64,000 bases of DNA from Bradyrhizobium sp. CSA112 (GTDB lineage: Bacteria > Pseudomonadota > Alphaproteobacteria > Rhizobiales > Xanthobacteraceae): the NCBI RefSeq assembly GCF_029051645.1, contig NZ_JAACFS010000032.1:1-64000 (forward strand). Direction: 5' to 3'. This document shows, one piece after another, positions 26,462-34,424 of this stretch (positions are counted from its first letter, which is position 1; each line of letters starts with the position of its first letter). The position numbers and the translations under genes are program-made. Below the pieces are notes generated by a model. That model had not been told where the DNA came from and made no database searches. It saw only the letters and a list, made by a program, of their open reading frames with translations.

Positions 26462-27070
26462 ATGGTTGAGAATACCCGCTCCCAGTTCACGGCCTTCATC
26501 GGCCCGCAACGCCTGGCGAACGGCCCGCTCGCCGAAGTCGCGATTGCGGTCATGAATGCCTCGCGAAGACCCGCGGCGCCGCCGATCATCATATTTGCTG
26601 ACGCCACCGGCCAGCCGATCGATCTTGATCTTCGCGGCGCGGAACGCGACGTCATTGCCCGTTTGCCGCAACCGGCCCCGGGTCCGGAAGCCGCGACTGA
26701 AGAGATCGCGGCGGCGGAGCCGCGCGGGCGCGGGCGCCCCAAGCTCGGCGTCGTCGCGCGCGAAGTGACGTTGTTGCCGCGCCATTGGGAATGGCTTGGG
26801 GCGCAGCCGGGCGGCGCATCGGTCGCGTTGCGAAAGCTGGTGGAAGAAGCGCGCCGGGCCAATGGCGATGCGGATCGCACCCGCGCGGCAAGGGATGCCG
26901 CCTATCGCTTCATGTCAGTGATGGCAGGCAATCTCGCCGGCTTCGAGGAAGCCTCGCGAGCGTTGTTCGCCGATGACAGGCGGCGATTCGTCGGGCTCGT
27001 CGCCGCCTGGCCCGACGATATCCGCGATCACGTCGTCAAGCTCGCCTTCAGCGATCGCGCCGAGCCGTAG
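26462..27070 (+). CDS. DUF2239 family protein
   Basis: A 202-residue soluble protein from the ATG at 26462. It has a short N-terminal domain (FTAFIGPQRLANGPLAEVAI), a variable Ala/Glu/Pro linker, then the conserved block RGRPKLGVVAREVTLLPRHW followed by EWLGAQPGGASVALRKLVEEAR and a helical C-terminus. This matches the DUF2239 family as I know it. RGRPKLGV looks like an AT-hook-like or nucleic-acid-contacting segment and the following part could fold as a helix-rich DNA-binding unit. That is inference; the function is unknown. Confidence 0.8.
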   Translation: MVENTRSQFTAFIGPQRLANGPLAEVAIAVMNASRRPAAPPIIIFADATGQPIDLDLRGAERDVIARLPQPAPGPEAATEEIAAAEPRGRGRPKLGVVAREVTLLPRHWEWLGAQPGGASVALRKLVEEARRANGDADRTRAARDAAYRFMSVMAGNLAGFEEASRALFADDRRRFVGLVAAWPDDIRDHVVKLAFSDRAEP

Positions 27071-27201
27071 GCGCGGCGTCGCCGACCGATACGCCGCTGA
27101 TATGACGCGGGCCAGTATTCGACAATATTACGATCGTCATAATACCGTGGACGCGCCGCCTGCCTTGCGCCACAATGCGCCAAAACATCAGGGAGCCTGC
27201 C

Positions 27202-27807
27202 GTGAGCACAAATCCGCAATTCCTGTTCGATTTCGGCAGCCCCAATGCTTTCCTCAGCCACGAAGCGATTCCGGCGATCGAAAAGCGCACCGGCGTGAAG
27301 TTCGAATATGTGCCGATCCTGCTCGGCGGCATCTTCAAGGCCACCAACAACAAGTCGCCTGCGGAAACGCTCGCCGGCATCAAGAACAAGCGCGAATTCT
27401 ACGCGCTGGAGACCGAGCGCTTCCTGAAACGCTTTGGGGTCAAGCCCTATGTCTGGAACCCGTTCTTCCCGGTCAACACGCTGAACCTGATGCGCGCGGC
27501 GGTGGCGGCCCAGTTCGAAGGCGTGTTCGAGAAATATGTCGAGGCCGCGTTCCATCACATGTGGGTGGAGCCGAAGAAAATGGATGACCCCGAAGTCGCG
27601 GCCAAGGCGCTGGCCGCGTCCGGCCTCGACGCCGCCAGGCTGCTGGCGCGCTCGCAGGACGCCGATGTAAAGGCCAGACTGATCAAGAACACGCAATCCG
27701 CCGTCGAGCGCGGCGCGTTCGGTTCGCCGACCTTCTTCGTCGGCAGGGAGATGTTTTTCGGCAAGGAGCAACTGCGCGAAGTCGAGGAAATGATCGCAGG
27801 GAAATAG
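27202..27807 (+). CDS. 2-hydroxychromene-2-carboxylate isomerase-like protein (DsbA/kappa-GST fold)
   Basis: A 201-residue protein. The GTG at 27202 is chosen because GGGAG lies six bases upstream. FLFDFGSPNAFLSHEAIPAI with the GSH-binding Ser, YVPILLGGIFKATNNKSP, and SAVERGAFGSPTFFVGREMFFG are the usual motifs of HCCA isomerase and kappa-class GSTs. There is no CxxC, so it is not an oxidoreductase. Such enzymes use glutathione in aromatic ring breakdown; the neighbouring GST and SDR genes fit a detoxification or catabolic setting. The exact substrate is unknown. Confidence 0.86.
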   Translation: MSTNPQFLFDFGSPNAFLSHEAIPAIEKRTGVKFEYVPILLGGIFKATNNKSPAETLAGIKNKREFYALETERFLKRFGVKPYVWNPFFPVNTLNLMRAAVAAQFEGVFEKYVEAAFHHMWVEPKKMDDPEVAAKALAASGLDAARLLARSQDADVKARLIKNTQSAVERGAFGSPTFFVGREMFFGKEQLREVEEMIAGK

Positions 27808-27847
27808 CCGCCCGGGTTCGATTGTTTGGCGAGAAGTGGTAAAGAAG

Positions 27848-27930
27848 CGAATGGTGAATAGCGAATAGCGAGTGGCAGGATTGATACGCGAAGTCCCTAT
27901 TCGCCATTCCTACTCGCCATTCGCCCATTC
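27848..27930. repeat. Palindrome of CGAATGG/CCATTCG units
   Basis: The left half reads CGAATGGTGAATAGCGAATA then GCGAGTGGC; the right half reads TATTCGCCATTCC, ACTCGCCATTCGCCCATTC. The two halves are inverted and each is internally repetitive. It lies just upstream of the ketopantoate-reductase-like gene. Confidence 0.75.
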
Positions 27931-27958
27931 CAAGACCAACAACAAGGGAAGTTAATCC

Positions 27959-28882
27959 ATGCGTATTCTCGTGGTTGGCGCCGGCGCCATCGGCGGCTAT
28001 TTCGGCGGCAGGCTGCTTCAGGCTGGAAACGATGTGACGTTCCTGGTCCGGCCGAAGCGCGCTTCCGAACTCGCAAACACTGGTCTCGTCATCAGGAGTC
28101 CCGCCGGAGACGTGACGCTCAAGAGCCCGCCGACGGTGCAGGCCGACAAGCTCTCCGAGACATTCGACGTCGTGCTGTTGAGCTGCAAGGCGTTCGACCT
28201 GGAAGATGCGATCAAATCCTTTGCCCCCGCGGTCGGGCCCAAAACGGCGATCATCCCGCTGCTCAACGGCATGCTGCACCTCAACGTGCTCGACGAGAAG
28301 TTCGGAGCCGACCGCGTGCTCGGCGGCCTCTGCGCGATCGCGGTGACGCTCAATGACGCCCGCGAGGTGGTTCATCTTGCGCCGATGCAGTCGCTTAATT
28401 TCGGCGAACGCGACGGCTCCCTATCGGAGCGTGTGCGCGCGATCGCAAAAGTGTTCGAGGGTGGCAAGTTCGGCGCCGCGGCCAGCGAACACATCATGCG
28501 GGATATGTGGGAGAAGTGGGTTTTCCTCGCCTCGCTGGCGGCATCGACCTGCCTGATGCGCACCTCGGTCGGCAACATCCTGGCGGTGCCTGGCGGCAAG
28601 GATTTTCTGCTCGGCATGCTCGATGAATGCAGCGCGATTGCAAAGGCGTCGGGTTACGAGCCGACCGGCCCGTTCTTCCAGCGCACCAGCGGCTTGTTGA
28701 CGACCGAGGGCTCGCCGATGACCGCCTCGATGTTCCGCGACATCAAGGCTGGCCTGCCGGTCGAGGCCGACCATGTGATCGGCGATCTCGTCGCGCGCGC
28801 CGACGCCGCCAAGATCCCGGTGCCAAAACTGCGCATCGCCTACACGCACCTCAAGGCCTATGAGAAGCAGCGCGCCGCGTAG
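27959..28882 (+). CDS. 2-dehydropantoate 2-reductase family protein
   Basis: A 307-residue NADPH-dependent reductase of the ApbA/PanE family. MRILVVGAGAIGGYFGGRL is the nucleotide-binding start. The substrate-site stretch PLLNGMLHLNVLDEKFG and the C-terminal helical domain (SMFRDIKAGLPVEADHVIGD) are present. The family includes true pantothenate enzymes and many paralogues with other 2-keto acids; alphaproteobacteria usually have several copies, so I do not assign panE. Confidence 0.86.
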   Translation: MRILVVGAGAIGGYFGGRLLQAGNDVTFLVRPKRASELANTGLVIRSPAGDVTLKSPPTVQADKLSETFDVVLLSCKAFDLEDAIKSFAPAVGPKTAIIPLLNGMLHLNVLDEKFGADRVLGGLCAIAVTLNDAREVVHLAPMQSLNFGERDGSLSERVRAIAKVFEGGKFGAAASEHIMRDMWEKWVFLASLAASTCLMRTSVGNILAVPGGKDFLLGMLDECSAIAKASGYEPTGPFFQRTSGLLTTEGSPMTASMFRDIKAGLPVEADHVIGDLVARADAAKIPVPKLRIAYTHLKAYEKQRAA

Positions 28883-28900
28883 TCAGCTAAAGTGCTCTCC

Positions 28901-29023
28901 GTCGTCCCTGCGAACGCAGCGACCCATAACCACCGGCCGTGGTTGCTGAACGAAATCGAACGACGGGCACTTCCTTAAATTGCGCTTTCACGGTGTATGG
29001 GTCCCTGCGTTCGCAGGGACGAC
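28901..29023. repeat. Palindrome GTCGTCCCTGCGAACGCAG...CTGCGTTCGCAGGGACGAC
   Basis: Same family as 20946. The outer arms GTCGTCCCTGCGAACGCAG and CTGCGTTCGCAGGGACGAC are perfect; ACCCATAACCACCG / ACGGTGTATGGGT form an inner pair. The right end touches the stop codon of the cytochrome c gene (29023-29025), so the hairpin may end both convergent transcripts. Confidence 0.92.
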
Positions 29024-29613
29024 TAACCACTAGAGAGATACGCCAGATAATGCGCGAGCGCTTCGATCTCTTCGTCGCTGAGGGGATAGGCGACATCCGC
29101 CATCGCGGCCATGGCGCCGCCGGATCGCATACCCGATTTGTACTCGCGCAGCGCCTTGACGAGGTATTCCTCGCGCTGGCCAGCGATGCGGGCAACCCCC
29201 TTGGTGCCGGCGTAGCTGTCGGTGTGGCATGAAGCACAGCGTCGCCCGGCGGCAGCTTGCGCGCCCTTTTTCGACAGCTCGGGATTGTCATCGGGCTTGG
29301 GCGCTTTCGGCGGTTCAAGCGAAGCGAAATATGCGCCGAGGTTGCGGATGTCCTCGTTATTGAGCTGCTCGACGATCGGCTGCATCTGCTCGTTCTTGCG
29401 GGTCCCGGCGCGAAAAAACACGAGCTGCCACTGAATGAACTGATCGGGCTGAGCCGCCAGCGAGGGAATGTTCTCGATCTGCGAAATGCCGCCTTCGCCG
29501 TGGCACCCGACGCACAGCTCGGCCTTTTCCTTGCCGGCGGCAATATCGGCGGCGTGCACGGATGGTCCGCAAATCGTCAAAGCCAGCAGCGCGCCAACCA
29601 TTGCACTTCGCAT
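29023..29613 (-). CDS. Periplasmic dihaem cytochrome c (c4/c553 type)
   Basis: A 196-residue protein from the ATG at 29613 (GGAGAG upstream), with signal peptide (MRSAMVGALLALTICGPSVH). There are two haem c domains: CVGCHGEGG near residue 32 and CASCHTDS near residue 120. Each is followed by a Met-containing segment (RKNEQMQPI and MRSGGAMAAMADVAYPLSDE) that could give the sixth ligand. It lies eight bases downstream of a PQQ-type dehydrogenase gene on the same strand, so it is probably that enzyme's electron acceptor in the periplasm. Confidence 0.9.
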   Translation of the reverse strand: MRSAMVGALLALTICGPSVHAADIAAGKEKAELCVGCHGEGGISQIENIPSLAAQPDQFIQWQLVFFRAGTRKNEQMQPIVEQLNNEDIRNLGAYFASLEPPKAPKPDDNPELSKKGAQAAAGRRCASCHTDSYAGTKGVARIAGQREEYLVKALREYKSGMRSGGAMAAMADVAYPLSDEEIEALAHYLAYLSSG

Positions 29614-29696
29614 TTCAATTACTCTCCGCTGCGGCACAAACGACAAAGGCCGCGGCGCCCGTTCCCGAGCAACCGCAGCCTCTGCCAATTCACGCT

Positions 29697-30959
29697 CTAC
29701 TTCTTGCTGTAGCTGATGCGATAGATCGCTCCTGCCCAGTCGTCGGCCACGAGGATCGAACCGTCCTTGTCCAGAATGATATCGTTCGGACGGCCGAGAT
29801 AGCCCTGGTCGCCTTCGAGCCAGCCGGAGGCGAAGATTTCCTGCTTGGCGTTCTTTCCGTCTGCATCGACGATGACGCGCTTGATCCGGGCGCCCTGGTA
29901 CTTATGCCGATTCCAGGAGCCGTGCTCAGCAATCAGGATGTTGTTCTTGTACTCAGGCGGGAATTGATTGCCGGTATAGAACTTCATACCCAGCGGCGCC
30001 ACGTGCGCGCCCAGATTAACGACGGGCGGCGTGAATTCAGAGCATTTGTGACCCATGGCGAATTTCGGGTCCGGCATATCGCCCTGATGGCAATAGGGAT
30101 AGCCAAAATGCTCGCCGATCCTGGAGATCATGTTGAGCTTGTCGCTAGGCATGTCGTCGCTGATCCAGTCGCGGGCGTTTTCCGTGAACCAGTATCGCCC
30201 CGAGCGCGGATCGATGTCACCGCCGACGCTGTTACGGACGCCGAGCGCCCAGATCTCGGCATTGCCGGTCTTGGGATCGACGCGGCGGACCTGCGAAACG
30301 CTGGTCGGGGGGATGCCGATGTTGAAGGGGGGTCCGAACGGCAGGTAGAACCAGCCATCCTTGTCGACCGTGATGTATTTCCAGCCGTGCGCGATGTAAG
30401 ACGGCATGTCGTCATACACGACCTTGCCAGCGCCGAGATTATCGAGATTGGCTTCGGCGTTTTCGTATTTGATCAGCTTGTCGACCGCGATGACGTAGAG
30501 CGCGCCATCGAGAAAGGCGAGGCCGGTCGGCATCTTGAGGCCCTTGAGGATGGTCTTGACCTCCTTCTTGCCGCCATTGTCCTTGATCGCATAGACATTG
30601 CCGAGGTCGAACGAGCCGACAAACAGCGTGCCCTTGTCGCCCCAGGCCATCTGCCGCGCGGACAGTACATTGGATGCATAGACTTCGATCTTGAAGCCGT
30701 CCGGCAGCTTGATCTTTTTCATCAATGCCGCCAGTTCCGCTTCCGAGGCGCCGGTCGGCGGCCCGGATGGCGGAGCGAGGCCCTTTTGTTCTTCGGTCTC
30801 GTCGCCGAGGAACCAGTCCGGCGGCGGGTTGGTCCAGAAATCCTTGGAGCCGGACTCGTATTTCTTCAAGGCCTTCTGCTGCGCGTCGGCCTGGCTGGCC
30901 CCCGCGACAACGAGGACGGCTGCGAGCGCAAGAATAGATCGATTGAAAGCCGATTTCAT
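29697..30959 (-). CDS. PQQ-type sugar (sorbosone/glucose-like) dehydrogenase
   Basis: A 420-residue exported beta-propeller protein with signal peptide (cleaved near SQADAQ), a short N-terminal extension, and the soluble quinoprotein dehydrogenase pattern: VYASNVLSARQMAWGDKGTL, GLKMPTGLAFLDGALYV, RVDPKTGNAEIWALGVRNSV, WFTENARDWISDD and AEHGSWNRHKYQG near the active site. It resembles L-sorbosone dehydrogenase/Asd-like proteins. The enzyme likely oxidises an aldose or sugar aldehyde and passes electrons to the adjacent dihaem cytochrome. PQQ synthesis genes are not in the window. Confidence 0.87.
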   Translation of the reverse strand: MKSAFNRSILALAAVLVVAGASQADAQQKALKKYESGSKDFWTNPPPDWFLGDETEEQKGLAPPSGPPTGASEAELAALMKKIKLPDGFKIEVYASNVLSARQMAWGDKGTLFVGSFDLGNVYAIKDNGGKKEVKTILKGLKMPTGLAFLDGALYVIAVDKLIKYENAEANLDNLGAGKVVYDDMPSYIAHGWKYITVDKDGWFYLPFGPPFNIGIPPTSVSQVRRVDPKTGNAEIWALGVRNSVGGDIDPRSGRYWFTENARDWISDDMPSDKLNMISRIGEHFGYPYCHQGDMPDPKFAMGHKCSEFTPPVVNLGAHVAPLGMKFYTGNQFPPEYKNNILIAEHGSWNRHKYQGARIKRVIVDADGKNAKQEIFASGWLEGDQGYLGRPNDIILDKDGSILVADDWAGAIYRISYSKK

Positions 30960-31243
30960 CGCGTCACTCCCTATGCAGCCTGGCGGCTGCGCCTGTTATT
31001 ATTTTGAAACGTTCGAGAGACGAACTTGGTCTGGTGAAATGGAACAGACTAAAAAATGGTAGCACATACGGTGGGGCAAAGAAGCGCAGGCTGCGCCGCT
31101 CCGCGAGGTCAAAGCAAATTGTGAGACGGATTGATAACTGGCTGCGTTCGATGCGCGTTTGCAGTTGCGCCCGTTGCATCGCAATATTGCGCAAGAGCGA
31201 AAGCTCGCCGAGGTGGGCAGGCTTCCACAGGAGGGACAGATCG
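30960..31243. other. Intergenic region upstream of the PQQ-type dehydrogenase
   Basis: About 280 bases with no supported gene. GTTCG-AGAGA-CGAAC near 31010 is a small inverted repeat at a place where the promoter of the minus-strand dehydrogenase gene is expected. The A/T-rich stretch near 31045-31070 is unusual for this window. Confidence 0.35.
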
Positions 31244-31379
31244 TGTTCGTGTTCGTGCTCGGTGGGACAGGCTCGATCGGCTCCGCAGTGGTGCGGGAAG
31301 TGGTGGGCGGAGACTTGATGTGTTTAGCCTGGTGCGATCCCGCACATTCGCTTTGAAGCTCCGCACGCTCGGAGCCTGA
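31244..31379 (+). pseudogene. Truncated, frameshifted NAD(P)-dependent epimerase/dehydratase remnant
   Basis: AGGAGGGA precedes a GTG at 31244 that begins FVFVLGGTGSIGSAVVREVV, a textbook N-terminal Rossmann start of an epimerase. After GGD the frame runs into nonsense and stops at 31356. In the next frame DVFSLVRSRTFALKLRTLGA continues the expected family pattern (normally ...ARSxxxAxKLRALGAEP) and then stops at 31379. So one frameshift around 31310-31320 plus loss of everything after residue 45 is visible. The minus-strand DUF2235 gene begins its end six bases later, so a rearrangement probably removed the rest. Confidence 0.65.
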
Positions 31380-31384
31380 CCGGC

Positions 31385-33649
31385 CTATCGCCGCTTCACC
31401 GTCAGTTTCGCCGCGCCTTTGTTGTTTCGATAAAAGAGATCATAGAGTCCGGGAATGCCGAGTACGGCGTCGTTGACGAAGATGAACAGTTCGCCTTCGC
31501 GGGTTGGCTTGATGGTGGTTTCGATCACGGAATCGGTAGGATCAGGATCGAGAAAAGTCTCTTCCCCACCGACGTCGCCATAGCGCAGAACGATCCGGAA
31601 CCAGTCCTTGGTCAATTCGCGGCGCAGCGGCACTCCGAGGCCGAGCAGGATTCGCTGATTCCAGCTCGGCTGCTCAGTGGGTGAGAAGCCGCCGAACGGG
31701 ACTTTGATAGCGGCATCGGACCATGGCTCCGATGGCACCGGCTCCACCTTCACCATGTATCTGGCTCGGCCGCCATCGAGACGAATGCCGGTCGGCTTGC
31801 AGAGGTCCGACGTCTTGAATTCGACGGGCTGCGCAACCGTTTCGTCCTTGGCAAGGCGTTTCGTTTCCGCGCTCGGCGTGCAGGTAAAACCGGCAACATC
31901 CTGGACGTTGTAAAGCAGGCGATTGACCAGGGCCAACCCGAGATAGACGAACAGCAGGGCAAAGAATGCAGGCGCCCATCTGCGCTTTATCCCCTCATGC
32001 AGTGCAATGTAAAATTTGTTGCTACGAAGCCGGTAGACGAAATTCTTAGGCAAGCCCGACGGCGCAGAAGGAGTTTTTCGCCAGATCGCCCCCATGCGGT
32101 CGTCGATGCGCGCTGCTATTCGCATTCCCCACAGGTTGAGGAACGCGACCAGGCCGGCAAGCAGCAGGAAGGAAAACGGCGCGCGGGCATAGCCGTCGAC
32201 CCACGTAGACGCGAAGTCCGGCAGAAACGCCCCGACGAAGCGAATGATGTCCGAGACCCATCGGATCGGGCTCGTGAATTCGTCGGAGCGTGTGGCGCCG
32301 CTGATCAACGGAAACGCCAGCAGCCAGGCGGTGGCGCCGGCGGTAGCGAAATAGACCACGCGTCGTTTCCAGATTTCGTTCCAGACATGCTCCTGTGCGT
32401 CCGCGCGCTTCTTGGCCGCATCGCTGGTCTCGAACTCATACTGATCCGGCGTGACGATCTCACCGTCGGCCTTCACGACGTCGTAGACGGCAGGCAGGCC
32501 GATGGGCGCGTAGGCATGCGCATGGCTCCTGATTCGCCTGAACACGCTCTCGTGGATCTTCGGACGTTCGACCGTGACTTCGTCGTCTTCCTTTTTCGCG
32601 TATCGGTAATTGCAAAGCTGAACGAGCTTTCGTGGACCGTAACGGTAATAGGCGCCGAGGCCCGCGCGCGGATTGTATATTCGTCCGTCCTTGTCCGCTC
32701 TCGAAATGGCATTCTTGAACGCATCGGGATCGGCGGGTGGATCGCCGGTATCGGACTTGAATTTCAGACCGCAGCGCTGCGCTTCGTTGAGCATCCAGAT
32801 CAACGGAATGTAGGCCAGCGCATCATCCGGATAGCCGCCGCCTACATTGGAATGCACGCCGGCGAACCAGACCTGGCTGATTTGCTCATCAGCGATGTGG
32901 CGCTTCCGGTTTGGATCGAAGTCCGATGGCGGAACGATTTTTTCATCCCACAACTCGGGATGAAACGTGGTTCGTGCTTCGTCGAGCGAAAGCGCCTGGC
33001 ATGCGCGCAGGACGCATTTACGATTCAGCGCGTGATTGGGAAGTTCGAGCGGAACGATCCACCGGCTGACGCCTCGCGTCATCTCAGCCATCGGCAGGCC
33101 ATAGGCGGCGACCGTATCCCACACACCCACGAAGCGGATGTACTTGACCTTGCGATTGTCGCGCTTGTCGTACTCGATCGGGAAGAGGAAGTTGCGAATG
33201 GCCCGGTACCAGTCCTCGGGATGCCAGGGCCACACGGTATGGTAGCGCTCGCTGCGGTATTTCCGGTAGGCCGCGATGGCTTTCCTGTCGAGTTCGCTTT
33301 CATTGTCGGCGGACACAAGGCCTTGATTGAGAATCAGACCGATGACGACGCGGATCGTGAATGCGCCGCGGCTGAATCCGAAGCCATAGAGGTTGTCGCT
33401 TTCGTCCCTGTAGTTGCGGCACGCAAATTTATAGATGTCGACGACGTTTCGTTTCAGGCCAAAGCCGAATGCGCCCCCAAGTATCGCCCACGGCTTGAAT
33501 GTCGAAGTGCCGACGCCGTCGTCGTAGAAGGCGACCTGATCGTTTCCGGAAAGATCCAGCGCCTCAAAGGTGCGCCAGACGTTCGTGCGCCAGACCTTGG
33601 CCGCGGAATTGCCGGTGCCGTCGGACAGCAAAACAATGTTTCGGCCCAT
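31385..33649 (-). CDS. Membrane-associated DUF2235 alpha/beta hydrolase
   Basis: A 754-residue protein. Residues 1-370 are a DUF2235 domain: NIVLLSDGTGNS, YDDGVGTSTFKPW, the nucleophile elbow GFGFSRGAF (Ser about 93), FVGVWDTVAAYG and WFAGVHSNVGGGYPDDALAYIPL, which has the catalytic-His-like block. Three membrane helices follow (about 440-460, 490-510 and 565-585). The last 160 residues form a beta-rich region (TGIRLDGGRARYMVKVEPVP, DWFRIVLRYGD, GELFIFVNDAVLG) that recalls the sugar-binding-type domains found after some phospholipases. DUF2235 proteins include T6SS phospholipase effectors, but here no vgrG, tap or immunity gene is near, so a resident membrane esterase is more likely. Confidence 0.8.
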   Translation of the reverse strand: MGRNIVLLSDGTGNSAAKVWRTNVWRTFEALDLSGNDQVAFYDDGVGTSTFKPWAILGGAFGFGLKRNVVDIYKFACRNYRDESDNLYGFGFSRGAFTIRVVIGLILNQGLVSADNESELDRKAIAAYRKYRSERYHTVWPWHPEDWYRAIRNFLFPIEYDKRDNRKVKYIRFVGVWDTVAAYGLPMAEMTRGVSRWIVPLELPNHALNRKCVLRACQALSLDEARTTFHPELWDEKIVPPSDFDPNRKRHIADEQISQVWFAGVHSNVGGGYPDDALAYIPLIWMLNEAQRCGLKFKSDTGDPPADPDAFKNAISRADKDGRIYNPRAGLGAYYRYGPRKLVQLCNYRYAKKEDDEVTVERPKIHESVFRRIRSHAHAYAPIGLPAVYDVVKADGEIVTPDQYEFETSDAAKKRADAQEHVWNEIWKRRVVYFATAGATAWLLAFPLISGATRSDEFTSPIRWVSDIIRFVGAFLPDFASTWVDGYARAPFSFLLLAGLVAFLNLWGMRIAARIDDRMGAIWRKTPSAPSGLPKNFVYRLRSNKFYIALHEGIKRRWAPAFFALLFVYLGLALVNRLLYNVQDVAGFTCTPSAETKRLAKDETVAQPVEFKTSDLCKPTGIRLDGGRARYMVKVEPVPSEPWSDAAIKVPFGGFSPTEQPSWNQRILLGLGVPLRRELTKDWFRIVLRYGDVGGEETFLDPDPTDSVIETTIKPTREGELFIFVNDAVLGIPGLYDLFYRNNKGAAKLTVKRR

Positions 33650-33749
33650 GAAATTGCCCCGCCGGGTGATGAGACGACACTACAATCTCTGGTCTCAGAG
33701 CATTGCACGCTCCCCTCGAATGAAAAGAGAGCTGGATCACATCGGGGGA

Positions 33750-33783
33750 CCAAATAACAACAAGGCCGCCAAAACGGCGGCCT
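33750..33783 (-). terminator. Rho-independent terminator of tRNA-Gly
   Basis: On the minus strand AGGCCGCC and GGCGGCCT form a perfect 8-bp stem with loop GTTTT, followed by TGTTGTTATTT. It lies about 36 bases after the tRNA-Gly CCA end. Confidence 0.8.
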
Positions 33784-33819
33784 GTCGTTGGATCTAGTGC
33801 TTTGCCATAGAAGAAAATC

Positions 33820-33894
<75 letters not shown>

Positions 33895-34424
33895 ATCCGA
33901 GATGGCGGCGATCGCTCGCCGTCAACGGCAGACCTATGCCAAATGCGGACCGCGAATGCAACAGTCCCGCGCGCAATCTGATGACATCCGAGCGGTCCGA
34001 TTTCATTAGCAAATAGGCTCGAATCAGCCCGAAACAACGCCCAAACGAGGTAGATTGGCGTCAGAGGGCGTATTCGGAACCCGGGCTATGCGGCCGGCAC
34101 GCCGCGGATCGATTACAGCCGGGCCGCGAATATGCATTGCAGGGTTCCGATCCTCTCGTCGCGCAAGCCCGAATCGCGATCCAAGGTCGTCCCATTCGGC
34201 GAAGGCCCGGTTACCGTCGGTCACGGCGTGACCGATAAGCGTGGCCTGGTATCCGGACGACATGGCGCGCGCCCGCCTGATATCCGAACAGGCCGGCGCC
34301 GCCCCCCGGGGCCAATTGAATTTTGTAGCCAAGCCGCCATCTAGCGCATGAGAACTTGGTTCCGGGACGTGCTAGAACTGGCCTGTTCCCGAAAAGCATT
34401 CGCAAGACATCAGGCGAGGACACC
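33895..34424. other. Long intergenic region before the thioredoxin-like gene
   Basis: About 530 bases with no gene I can support. Open frames exist on both strands (for example 34024-34332 minus, 102 codons), but their products show no recognisable family, and no convincing ribosome binding site was seen. The end nearest 34425 must carry the promoter of the thioredoxin-like gene. A decayed gene cannot be excluded. Confidence 0.4.

Noticed and set aside
27100..27170. Inverted-repeat-like GTATTCGACAATATTAC / ACGATCGT / AATAC sequence before the HCCA-isomerase-like gene
   Set aside because: Arms are only five bases and the central ACGATCGT is a common kind of short palindrome; not strong enough to call an operator.
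31997..33757. A 586-codon open frame antisense to the DUF2235 gene
   Set aside because: It is the shadow of a gene with clear catalytic motifs and helices on the other strand; the product has no recognisable domain.
34024..34332. A 102-codon minus-strand frame in the long gap before the thioredoxin-like gene
   Set aside because: No ribosome binding site, no family resemblance and Arg/Ala/Pro-rich composition; a frame of this length is expected by chance at this G+C.
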